A stretch of 64,000 bases of DNA from the NCBI RefSeq assembly GCF_900090045.1, contig NC_041785.1:1647501-1711500 (forward strand). Reading direction: 5' to 3'. Under the pieces are notes generated by a model. That model was given only the letters and a program-made list of their open reading frames with translations, had not been told where the DNA came from and ran no database searches. Shown piece after piece: positions 20,825 through 32,452 of the stretch (position 1 is its first letter; the number at the start of each line of letters is the position of its first letter). The translations under genes and the position numbers were made by a program. Source of the stretch: Plasmodium malariae (lineage: Eukaryota; Apicomplexa; Aconoidasida; Haemosporida; Plasmodiidae).

Positions 20825-21520
20825 TTACCACCTCATAGGGGGCGGTAAAAAATTTGGATGGTCTCGCATACGTAAATGATCAGGGGTATTAATAAAATGA
20901 ATTTGCATCACAAATATTTTCTTTTTCTCAAACCATTTATAATAAAAATCTTCATTTTCATCTATATCTATATTTGGAATTTTAAAAGCAATAGTTTCAT
21001 AAGGTTCTGCTGCAAATAACAGATACTGGTACTTCTTATCAGGCGGTTCAATTTTTTGCTCAAATGAGGACATAAAACGAAATTTTGGTTTCGTATTTTC
21101 TTTAATATTAGGAAAGGATAATTCAAATAATATTCCTCGTTGATTTTTTTTATTTTTCACTTTGGTAACATCATATCTTGGTTTTCCGATTTTTATAATT
21201 TTTCTGGGTTCAGGTACTACTTTGTCTATCTTATTAGCAGCCATTTCATTTTTTTCCTTTAATAATCTTTGTCCCAAATTCATTTGATGTTTTTTCCCTT
21301 GCGTATGACATAAATATGAGCTTTCATTATTATGTAAAGTTAAACATAGTTTACATTCATACATACCAACATTGTTTTTCAAAATATACGGATCTTTTGT
21401 AATATCAATATTTTCTAATGCTAATTGTTTTAGTCTTTCTCTTCTTTCTAAATTTATGTCTTCCCTCGTCAGTGGCATACCGCTGCCCGTTTTGTGCCCC
21501 ACACGATTTTGAAAATCCAT
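20825..21520 (-). CDS. SF3A2: Splicing factor 3A subunit 2 (SF3A2/SAP62/Prp11)
   Basis: 231 residues, single exon, ATG at 21520. The N-terminus (MDFQNRVGHKTGSG) is the nearly invariant start of SF3A2. It is followed by the LERRERLKQLALE helix and a matrin/U1C-type zinc finger (about residues 54-79, YECKLCLTLHNNESSYLCHTQ then GKKHQ). The C-terminal part includes the conserved GKPRYDVTKV and the PYETIAFKIPN blocks. SF3A2 joins SF3A1 and SF3A3 in the U2 snRNP and helps tether it near the branch site during spliceosome assembly. The length equals the core of the family without the Pro-rich C-terminal repeats found in animals. Highly confident. Confidence 0.97.
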   Translation of the reverse strand: MDFQNRVGHKTGSGMPLTREDINLERRERLKQLALENIDITKDPYILKNNVGMYECKLCLTLHNNESSYLCHTQGKKHQMNLGQRLLKEKNEMAANKIDKVVPEPRKIIKIGKPRYDVTKVKNKKNQRGILFELSFPNIKENTKPKFRFMSSFEQKIEPPDKKYQYLLFAAEPYETIAFKIPNIDIDENEDFYYKWFEKKKIFVMQIHFINTPDHLRMRDHPNFLPPPMRW

Positions 21521-22623
21521 CTTTTTGCAACGATATATGCGTATAAATGTATATAAATAAATATATATATATAATTGAAAAATTAACTAATATGAAAGGC
21601 TAACTATAAAATTAAGCTAATATATAGCACACCCTTACTAAATTGACACAATAGGATAGACAAACACATAAAAAGGTGCACTATAAAATACCAAAATGAG
21701 GAAAGGAAAAAACAAGTTTGGAGAAACAATACATATCCATATATTTATATATGTATATGTTTTTTTTCAAGTATGCTGTAACGACACAGGAACTTCGTGG
21801 TGGTGCTATTTTTTCGTTTTGGTTTTCCCTTAAGCGTTTCTTCGCCCTCTGTTTCTTTCCTCTTTTCACTTTAATTCAACAAATGCACACATATATGTAC
21901 ATAATTTATTAAAGCAATTTTCCTACTTTGCTATACAGTTTCCCTTCTTCTTTATATCCTTTTTAAAGAAACAAGATGAATATAACAACTTCATCAAGAC
22001 ACCTTATATAAATTTTCAAAAAAAGAATAATTTTTTAATTTCATAAATTTCAAACTTTTTAACTAAATTTATTCGGTATTTTATTTCCCGTTTAGATAAC
22101 GAATTACCATGGCTATATTCATTTCATATACTTGTTTTTGTTTTTTTTTTTTTATAATTATATTTTTTTTTTTTCCTTCTATTAAATAACAAGTATTATT
22201 ACCTTACGAAAAACACATACGTACCATACACAAAATAGTACGTATAATATAGTACATACAGAATGTTATAGGTAAATATAAGTATATATATATATTTTAC
22301 ATGTACATGTATATTATACGTATATATATATATAAATATATATGTATAATATTATACTTATTATGCTAGTCCTGCAAATTATACATATTTTGCGCTTTTG
22401 GCATCCGCGAAAATAAGGCCAATATTTAATAAATTATTTTTCCCTACTACATTATGAGAATAAAAAAATTATGAATAATAAATATATAGCATTTTGTCAT
22501 AATATAGAAACATAAATTATATGAAAAAACTCAAAGTTGCTAAAATAGTAATAATAAAAAAAAAAATATAATAAATGAAATAAATAATACAAAAAAAAGT
22601 AAACGACACAATTTAAAACAGTA

Positions 22624-22675
<52 letters not shown>

Positions 22676-23127
22676 AACCACTGTTAATCTTGTATTGTAT
22701 GTATAGTGAAGAGGAAAATTAAAAGAATAAAATACGCGAACATTATTAATATATAACGTGTTAAAAAATAATAGTGAAGATGATTCATATTCAGTATTTT
22801 AGCAAGTAAAACATTAGAAGTCTTAGTACAAATCAGTCAAAATTTTAAAAAACGTACCAAATGGTGTATAAGAGGTGGATTAGCAAATAATAGCAGCAAC
22901 TTCTACAACTGTGCCATTAATGTATGAATTTACATAAGTATTTAAACATATATATATATATATATATATTTATACTTACGTATGATGTACGTAGCCATAT
23001 TATGAACGTACGTACAACTTAGCATTGTTGAAAAAGAGGCAAATAAATATAATGAAACAAAAATGAGCCATGGATGGCTGTACCACAATTTGACAGTGAA
23101 GTAGATTAAGATGAGCTGTATATAAAA
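21521..23127. other. Divergent intergenic region
   Basis: The region is shared by the 5' ends of SF3A2 and the large propeller gene. It holds an uninterrupted (TA)n run at about 22627-22672 and other TA tracts near 22280-22350 and 22950-22970. On the minus strand at 21869-21760 there is a short basic open stretch (KRGKKQRAKKRLRENQ then APPRSSCVVTAYL) with coding-like composition. It has no ATG and no clear splice partner, so I do not call it. Confidence 0.45.
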
Positions 23128-26100
23128 ATGAAAACATTTGCTTTTTTACACAAACTAAATGTGAACAAAAGAAATAAGCAAAAGGATGTTTTGTTTTTTT
23201 CCTTATATATGAGCGATGCTTTTATTTATATCGGATCTACAAATGGAAGGATATTCATTTTTAAGAAAAAAGGCACGCACTTATTTAGGAAAATTATTTT
23301 TGTTAAGGTCATTAGAAATTTTACCACCTCCGTTGTAACGAAGGTTAAAAGAGAAAACGCGACTGCGAGTGTATAGTTGCATGATTTTGTGTGTTCTTTT
23401 GTGTTATGTTTCTACGTACATATATACCCAAGCAAAGCTTTTTTAAGAGCACGATGTTTCTACTGCCAAGTTCATTATCACTTCTTATACACATTGTTAC
23501 ACATCTACATTTTTAATTTCTTCTCAAACAGATATGCGTCTTGCAAAAATTTAACCTACTAATTAACGGAACGGATAATGGAAATATTTTTCTAATAAAC
23601 AGTAGAAGAATTCTAAAAGGGAAAGAGGAGGATGATGAAGACGACAACGAAACAGAGGAACATGAAGCGAAGGAGAATGACGTAGGGGAAGAAAATGAAA
23701 AACAAAAAAAATACAGAGTTACAAAGTTGACAAACGAATTCCATAAAAGTGCCATAACGAGTATAAATTACTTAGTAAAGGATGAGGAAAATTTGATTTA
23801 TTTATTTGTTGGAGACCTAGAAGGTGTACTGACTTGCAATATTTTAAAAAAGAGAAAAAAAAAGATAAGAAATGAAGGAAGCATATTACTTATAGATAAA
23901 TTGAATGGTTGTGTTAATAATGTTGAAATTTTACGAAACTTAATTTTAGTTACTTGTGAAAAATTTAATGTTATTATAAATTTTCAGGATATACTTTTAA
24001 AAAAAAAAATGAATTTAAAAAACATAGGGAAAACAGAAAACAGCAGTTATTATAAATCTGTGTTTTGGAATAAGAAGAGAAAGAATATTATGATTTTAAG
24101 TTTAAGAAAAAATGGTCGAGTGTGGCTGAGCAATGAGGAGAGAGTATTAAATACCTTGGTCTTCTACTACTCCTTTTATTATTTCTTCTACCTTTTTTTC
24201 TTCCATTTAGGGTATGGCGATGGGGGCGATGGGATAAGAGGCCATAGTGATAGCCATATCAGCAGAAGGCGTAAACCCACTTGTGATGAGTTCGCCTCGT
24301 TTAACTTGTATAAAAATTACTTCCTGAATAACAAGTACTTTGTCAATTTGTTGGAACACATTTTAGCAAAAATTTCAAATTACCGCATGCCTTTAAAACC
24401 AAACTTAAATGTATGCTATAAGATTAATAGCTCATATTTTGTTTCTTTTGAGCAGACAAATCCATTTATCTTTTTGAAGAACCTCAACGAAAATGCTTCT
24501 AGCAAAGCTGAGAATTATAACAAAGAAGTAGACGTAGATGATGATGCAAAATTGGAAAGATTGGAAAAATCCAATTTGAAAAAAGACATTAATGGAATTA
24601 AGAAATTTTTAAAAAATAAAATGGTAGAGGAAAAAAATGATGAAAATAAAAAGTGCTTATCATATATTATGAACAATTTTAATGACCCAAAAGATATATG
24701 GAATAAGTTAAGAAGTAAAAAAATATTTATTATTAATATTAAAAATATTCAAATACACGAAATTTTAGATATTCATGTCAATTTTTCATATCCAGTGGAA
24801 AAAAGTTCTACTCCTTTTATTCAAGCAGAAGCAAATAGTAATAATGAAAAACTATTAAATGAGGGAAGGAATAAAAAAGAAGAAACAAATAACGAGAGTG
24901 TTATTTTTCAAACCACATGCTTTTACTCACAGGGAGAGGAGTATAATGAACAGCGGATCAACAGCAGGACATGTAGCAAAGGAGAAAATATTCGAAGAAA
25001 CAAAAATGACAAAGTAAGAGTAAACTCTAATGAATACATTAATAGTAATGAAAACAAAATGAATACCTCTGCAAGCGATGCAGTGCTAAACAGTTCGATT
25101 TATGAGAACAATGATACAGGTCAAAATGACAATGATCATGAGACCAACGGGAGCAGAGGAAAAAAAATTTCTACTAAAAAATATGAAGAAGGGGAAAATA
25201 ACTACCTCAAAAGATTATTATATAATTCGTATTTCAGGCAAGATAGAATTGTCGACTCTTTTCAGTTAAAAAAAAAAGTGTTTCTACTATATTATAATGA
25301 CAACCTGAGTGACGATTCATATTTTGCGCTCAACATGAATGATGGAAGCCGCATGTTCCCCTCGTTCAAATTCGTGCACGGCGGTCCGAACGGAAGTGGA
25401 GATGCGAATTGTAGAAGTGGTAATAGACGCAATGATTATAGTAGGAGTGATGATAGTTGCAATGGCGATGGTAACAACAGCAGTAACAGTGGCATCAGTG
25501 GTGGAGGACTCTGCTTTTATTTGTGCGAGGTATATTTCGAGGAGAACTTAGAATTATTTAAATACCTACGATTCCACATGGAAAAATTAAATACATTAGA
25601 AGAGTCATCCTTGCATATTTTATATTTATATGTAATTCTATTTCACGATTACTTGAGGGAGAGGAAAAGTATGTATGATAGTAATTTTTTTTTCTTCATT
25701 GAAAAAAGCTTTATTCAATTTGATGAAATGCAGCATATAGTTAATTTAAACGATATATTACTTAAAAATATACAGTTGATGAAAACTAATATAAAAATGG
25801 TCTTTTCCTTCTCAAAAAACGGAGTAAGAAGTAGCATTTTAACGGACAAAAATTATATATATAATATGATTTTTGCGGATGAAATATATACTAGTAGTAG
25901 CAAGCTTCATTATTTTCATTATAATATGAAAAAAATAAAAAAATTGTATAATATAATGAAAATTGTTATTACGAAGTTCAAGTACATATTTTTCAATATT
26001 ATTAACCACACCGTGTTTGCAAATTTACACCCTATTCAGGGGGAGATAGAGGACAATGCAGTTGGACAAAGGGAGGAAGAGACAAAAGTGGAAGAGGCAA

Positions 26101-29100
26101 AAGAGGAAGAAGAAGAAGAAGAAGAAGAAGAAGAGGAGGAAAAGAGGAAATCCCATATCAACCTCTTGAAATTTATGATTTTCATTGAAAGTAATAATTA
26201 TCAGTTGTTTATATTTTTATACTATTTTTATTTATTTTTAAATCTTGAGCTTGTTATTACTACGTACACCTGTAGAAACTTTACGCGATTTACGAATTTT
26301 CCGCTGTACCTGGGAAGAAGGGGAAACACTGCAGAGGGGAAGCAGAGTAAAGGTGAAAATAAAAATGAAAATGAAAAACGGAGTGAAATGCCAAGTGAAA
26401 GACAAATTGAAAAACCAAGTAAAATTACAAGTAAAATTACGAGTAAAATTACGAGTAAAAGTAAGAATGTAATGCAAGATCAACCACAGAAGGGACCGAT
26501 TTCTTTCGACGAACAGATGCACAGCGACGGAAAATTCCTTGTAACAAGCAGATACCATGCAAAAGAGTTGTATCTAGGATTGGTTAACGTTTTATCCGAA
26601 AAGGTTTTCTGTGATAAGAGAAGAGGCATCAGTGTTAGGGGAGATCAAAAAGGAGATGAGGAAAAACCTACTGCTATAATCGGTTTAACGACAAAAAAAA
26701 ATAAGACAATATGGAAGCAAGACGAAATGAAGTACAAACATAAAGCAACAGTATTAAGTAATTACTTTCTAAAAAATGAAAAAATATACGAATTATGTTT
26801 ATTCTCATCGCAAATGTGTGCAAATAATTTACATAGGCTGAGTTTAAAATTAGAGAGAAGGCAGAATAGACAAATGTGTACTACACTGCTAAATCTCCTT
26901 GAGAAGGTTAAGAAGAAATATCTTTTTTTCAAATTGAATAAATCTATTTCTACTACTGGGTATATGAAAATTTGCCATAATTTTTTTCTTCTTCTCTTTT
27001 CTTTTTATATTTATAAAAAGAAGGAGCAACAACGCAATTTCTCGAAGTTTAATCGGGAGGTGATATTTTCAAAATGGAATAGAAATAAAAAAAAAAAAAA
27101 AAAAAAAAATATGATAAAAGTGAACAAAAAGGAATTCATCGTTCAGCTATGTAAAAGGGAATTATTCAAAATAATTTTTTGCAATAAACTAAATTTAAGT
27201 AATACATATTACTTTAAAAAAAATGAATATAATTATGATGTTTTACTTACAAATGACCAAGTTGAAAGGAGGCAGAAATGTGAACCAACGTGCACTACCT
27301 GCTGTGCAGATATGCTCTGTAAGGACGCTTTTTTTATGAGTGAAAAATATAATAAAATTTTAAAAACGTACCATTTAACTTACCATTTAAGAAAAGCGTA
27401 TAACAGTAGAAAGTATTTGCAAAATGGGAAGGAAAAAATGAGTATTCATAAATTTTTAAATTTCACAAAAAGGTTATACTTATTTGAACAAGTGATAGAA
27501 GGAGTATATATCATAAATTTAAATGAGATTAATCAAATATTTGAATATTTGTTTTTATACGAAACGTTTTTCAAAATGATGAACAGTGATATGCTTTTAT
27601 TCTTTTTGTATAAAAATTGTAGTTTCAACAGTGAAAGGGATAAACTTATGAGGAACTTATTTCATCATGACCACTGTGATGACCCAAGTCATGGTTATCA
27701 TCGCCGTACTTTACACATCTTATCAAATAAAGAAATGATTTTTTTCGAAAAATTAAATAAACAGGTGCAAAGTAGTAACATATTACTACTAGATGTCTTG
27801 TTAAGTGTTTATCATAATTTATCAACTAAAGCAAATGTTGACTTTAAATTGCTGGTTAGAAAATTTTTAAATTTTACAAATCTGAGTGAATATATTGATT
27901 ATGTAAAACGGGAAGTAGGAAAAAATTTGGAAGAGCGAGGAAGCGGAGGAAGCGGAGGAAGCGGAGGAAGCAAAGATAGTGAACAGGGTGGAAGAACGTG
28001 GTGCACAGGACCAAGTGATCAATGTAGCTGACTCTTTTTTGTTCAGCTTCGAGGGTAATAAGTACCACGAAAATTATAGTTATAGCAGTTGTAATAGTGG
28101 TGGATATGTAAAAAACGACAACAACGGGGAATGCTTGTACCAATGGAGGAGCAACAGGGTTGTAGTACAAGGACAACGTAGACATGAAAAAGTATATTCA
28201 TATTTAAAAAAAAAAAAAAAGAAAAAAAATATTATAAAACAAAATGATGCCCATAATATCATGTCACACTACTTTAGTGGAAAATACAAAAAATTGTACA
28301 TTTATAACCTCAAGGTGTTATTAGATGTATACGTTAAATTAAGCAGTTTGTACAGGAGTAATAATAAAAAAGTTGACCATCACAAGTTTGTTTTCTTTAA
28401 AAACTTGAATATTGTTCATTTTGTTAACATTGCTCATTACTTATGTAGGGAAATATACGAGTACAGCTTGTACCTAAAGAGAAGGAAGTTACAAAGAGAA
28501 AGAAACAAAAATAGGGAGTCATATAATAATGGTGGCAGTAGTTATCTGCATAAATATATCTCTACTCGCTTGAGGAAAAAGCATTGTAGAGATAGAGTTA
28601 TTAAACATAGTGGTATATTCAATTTAGCACTAAGAAACAACCATAATAGTCTTTTTAATTGCTCATATGTATACTGTTTGTATAGGAAGTGGAAATATAT
28701 ATACAGACAGTGCTTGACCCATAAAAGGGTAATGAATAAATTAAACAGTTCACCAAAAATTGGTATGGTGGGGAAAAAGTATGTCACTAAAATTTTATAC
28801 AATCAGTGGAATGATCACTTATGTTACGAATTTTTACAATATTTGAGAAGACAATATAATTTTATAAATGGGTTGAAAAGAAAAAAAAAAAAAAAAAAAA
28901 AAGTCATTTTATATAAATTTATATTCTTGTTAATTTTATTAAAATGGAAGAAGTCCTTGTTTTTGTTGCTACATATATTGAGAAGAAAGCAGCAAAAAGA
29001 GATTATTTTTTTCCTGCTACTATTTATTAAATATCCTCTTCAAAAAAAAATAAAAAATAGCGGCGTTAATAGGGGTCTTAATAGCGGTGTTTTTGGTAAC

Positions 29101-31065
29101 TTATATAAAAATAGTAGTAGCAGTAGCAGTAGCAGTAGCAGTAGCAGCAGCAGCAGCAGGCGCAGTGTAGCGTCCCGCTTGGAAAAGTGCATAGATCACC
29201 TCTATGGTAGTTGTATTAGTTATATACCTAAAAAAATGGTAAATTTTGAAAATTGTGTCTTAAGCTTGTTATTACGAGTAGGCAGTGGCAGTAGCAAGGG
29301 TAGCAGCAACTACTGCTTTGTAATGGTGTTAATTATATTTAACTTTTTTTTTGAAAAATCATTTTTTTTTGAAAATATGGCTTTATTTAGCTCAAAAAGG
29401 AAAATTCTCAATAAATACTTTTTGCTGCATTTTTTTTTTTTTAAAAAAGGTATCTTTTTAAGAGAGAATATTTTTTCAAAAAATTTTTTTAGAACATTTC
29501 ACACGTGCGATAATTTTTTGTTTTCACACTATTCCATAATTCAGGGAATTTTACAATTTTGTTATAAATTAATAAATTTTGAAAATGAAGCAAATTATTT
29601 AATTATGGTAAATAATTCCTTATATTTCCATTTTGCAAAATTTTTATCCTTTTTTAACATTGATTGTATATATCTTTTGTACTATCACTTTGTTTTTTTT
29701 ATGCTGATATCCTATTTGTATATAGGCTATTTTGTATATTTCAAATATTTTTTGCAATTTTTATATGATGCATTTTATTTGCTGCTATATAAGTTAAAAA
29801 AATTAAATCGTGAAAGGAACGTCTGCACGTCGGTAGATCATAATAATGAAGAAGTCAATCAGGTGGACTGCAGCATGGACTATATAAGTAATAACGAAAA
29901 GTATTTGTATATGAAGAATCAAAATAGTAGTGTATGTTGCGTTAATCACTTTGATAAGGGGAAAGAAAGAAAAGTACAGTGTTCATTCTACTGTCCAAAT
30001 GTTGAGAACATAAAGGAGGTTTCCTTAGCCACTACTGCTATATCGAATGATGATTGTTCTTTTGTTTACAATGGGAAGGTGGGTGCACGAGTGAAAGGAC
30101 GATGGAGCGGACAACGGATCGAACGAAGGAATGGACAATCGAACGAATCACAGTGGCCGACGGGGGATAAGTCCAATTACTTTTGCAAAATATTTAACAT
30201 AAATCTTGAGAAAGACAAGAATAAAAAAGTCGACTTTTCGGATGAAAAGATACTAACGAGTGTAAATTATTTTATTAATTTTTTTTATGAGTTATTGCTA
30301 AAATTTTTATGTGAAATAAATTTCAAAGCATGTAATAAAAGGGTTGAGCTCTTTATATTACCGAATAATAAAAATGCAGATATATACATAAAAATTAATG
30401 AATTTATAAATTCCTTTTATGGAAAGTGTACCTTAATATATAGCAAGTATAATGAAGAAGAGATTAATAATTTATACCAAAACGGAAAGGCGGATATAAA
30501 AAGAGAGCATAGTTTTTTAATTGTACATAGTATTAACGACAACATTTACATATTTTTACAAATATTTAACGTGCTTTTCAGTATTTATCATTGTTTACTT
30601 TGTGTAAAACTAAGTTTTATAAAAAAAAAAATGGTTTTTGTAAATAAAAAGAAGCATTACAGAAAATTTATTTTAACCATAATATGTGTATTATTTTTTC
30701 ATATTATAAAAATGAAGAGGAAAAAGTCGCACGAAAAAAAATATATGCTATTATTTTTTAACAATAGTTGTATTAACAGCAAAGGGGAATGTATTTTTCA
30801 TATAAAAAAGGAATTAATCAAAAAGGAAAAGTCAATGAGTGTCCTTTGTTGTGTGTTATGTATTGTCCATTTTGTTAACCATTTTAAATATATTAAAAAA
30901 AATATAAAAAACAAACTTATTTTTATAATGAATTATTTTCTGACAAATCAGCATTTAATTTATTTTAAGCAAAGGAATAATCCCTCCGCCTTCCCACAAA
31001 ATATATATCAAATATATAAAACGATTATAAAAAACCTGCCCAAAAATGCAAAATCATTAAAGTGA
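23128..31065 (+). CDS. Very large beta-propeller/solenoid protein, HPS5/TECPR2-like (frame change in the middle)
   Basis: Exon 1 is 23128-23343 and exon 2 starts at 23532. The 188-bp intron (GTTAAA to AACAG) joins ...VVTK to ICVLQ in phase 0. The first 250 residues look like a WD-type propeller: YIGSTNGRIFIFKKKG, then LLINGTDNGNIFLIN, then a SAITSINYLV helix-strand and LFVGDLEGVLTCNIL. This wording resembles HPS5/TECPR2 propellers (FVGDHVGKVSAI). The rest, to about 2,500 residues, is helical with low-complexity inserts (poly-Glu near 26110, poly-Ser near 29115, poly-Lys runs), which fits an alpha-solenoid of a vesicle-trafficking protein. The frame in use changes by one between about 27907 and 28031, in a GGAGGAAGC repeat. 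Either a 106-bp intron (27903-28008, GTAAAA to CACAG) or an indel could explain it. Two separate genes is the less likely reading, since the downstream frame has no ATG until 28261. Confidence 0.6.
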
Positions 31066-32452
31066 AGGCAGGAATGGGACGTTTTCCCCTTCTGCGGAAA
31101 AAAGCCAGTGCGAAGAAATTTTTCCTTTCGCATTGTGTGCCGTCATTTTGTATTCCCTCATTTGTTACCCCCTTCTTTGTTATGCTGTCCTATCATTTTT
31201 TGCACGTGTGTTGTCATTTGTTATTTATCATTTATTATTTATCATTTGTTATTTATCATTTGTTATTTATCATTTGTTATTTATCATTTGTTATTTATCA
31301 TTTGTTATTTATCATTTGTTATTTATCATTTGTTATTTATCATTTGTTATTTATCATTTGTTATTTATCATTTGTTATTTATCATTATTTATCATTTGTT
31401 ATTTATCATTTGTTATTTATCATTTGTTTTCATTTGTTATTTATTATTTATCATTTATTTGTTATTTATCAATTATTATTTATCATTTGTTTTTTATCAT
31501 TTGTTTTTTATCATTTATTATTTTTCATTTGTTGTTTTTCCATTTCCCCCTTTCCCCCGTGACCCCTCAATTTGCACACTTTTACGTTGGCACAATTTTT
31601 GCTGAGTTCGCGAGGTATCAGCACATACATTTTCAATGTCAATATAATGCAATAAGAACAGATAAAAATTTTCGAAATCAGTCCCTAGCTTACCATATTT
31701 TTCCTTGTTAAATACATTCTTAAGTAGTTCCTAAAATACCTGAATAAATTTCCTTTTTTCAAAATTTTTTTTTTTTTTAAATTCGTACTATATGCAGTAC
31801 ACATGTGCATATATCCTGTACTCTTTAAAAAAAAAAAAAAAAAAGAAAAAGGAAAAGGAAAAGAAAAAGAAAAAGGAAAAAAGAATAAAGCGGCAAAAGG
31901 TGAAATGTTAACAAGAAAGCCTTAAGGTGAAAAAAAAAGGGAAAAAGGTTACGATGTTAGATAAGAAAAAAACATGAAGGCGAAAAAAAGGAAAAAACGT
32001 TACAGCATAAGTAAAAGTAAGAAAAAAATATTACTGTGAAAAAAAAAGAAAAACAAGGTGAGAAAAAAAAAAAAAAAGTTCAGTCCATGAAGAAAACTTC
32101 TTTAATTTCCTAGTACAGTACTCACAAAAAGAAAATATTTGTTATCACTTAAAATTGGTGTTTCGTACAGTTAAGTATATATATATGTATAGGTACATAT
32201 ACATATGTACAGGTACACATACATATGTACAGGTACACATACATATGTACAGGTACACATACATATGTACAGGTACACATACACCCACTTATACATACAT
32301 GTACTCACATACACACACACACTGCCCTTCGATATGTCACATTACTGTATACCAATACGAGGCTAAACTTTGTGCTTTGCTCATTGTTACCTGTTTATAG
32401 CATACGCAGCATTACATACTTGCACACACATAATCTTCTATACCCCTCTACG
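31066..32452. other. Intergenic region with minisatellite and purine-rich tract
   Basis: Contains a 14-bp minisatellite (separate entry) and an A/G-rich tract at 31835-32080 (GAAAAAGGAAAAG type). A run of ACATATGTACAGGTAC repeats of 18 bp lies at about 32195-32282, just before the F-box gene start. I see no gene. Confidence 0.55.
31216..31530. repeat. Minisatellite, 14-bp unit CATTTGTTATTTAT
   Basis: About 20 head-to-tail copies, the first dozen nearly perfect, later ones with deletions and TTTTTTAT variants. It starts about 150 bp after the stop codon of the large propeller gene. All three plus frames stay open and read as Leu/Ile/Tyr/His repeats, so the ORFs there are not genes. Confidence 0.9.

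Noticed and set aside
21740..21869. Basic minus-strand exon-like stretch (KRGKKQRAKKRLRENQ)
   Set aside because: Coding-like composition, but no ATG, a stop just upstream and no visible donor; left unannotated.
31133..31711. Plus-strand ORFs of 165-192 codons after the propeller gene
   Set aside because: All three frames are open only because the 14-bp unit lacks stops; composition is Leu/Ile/Tyr/His repeats.
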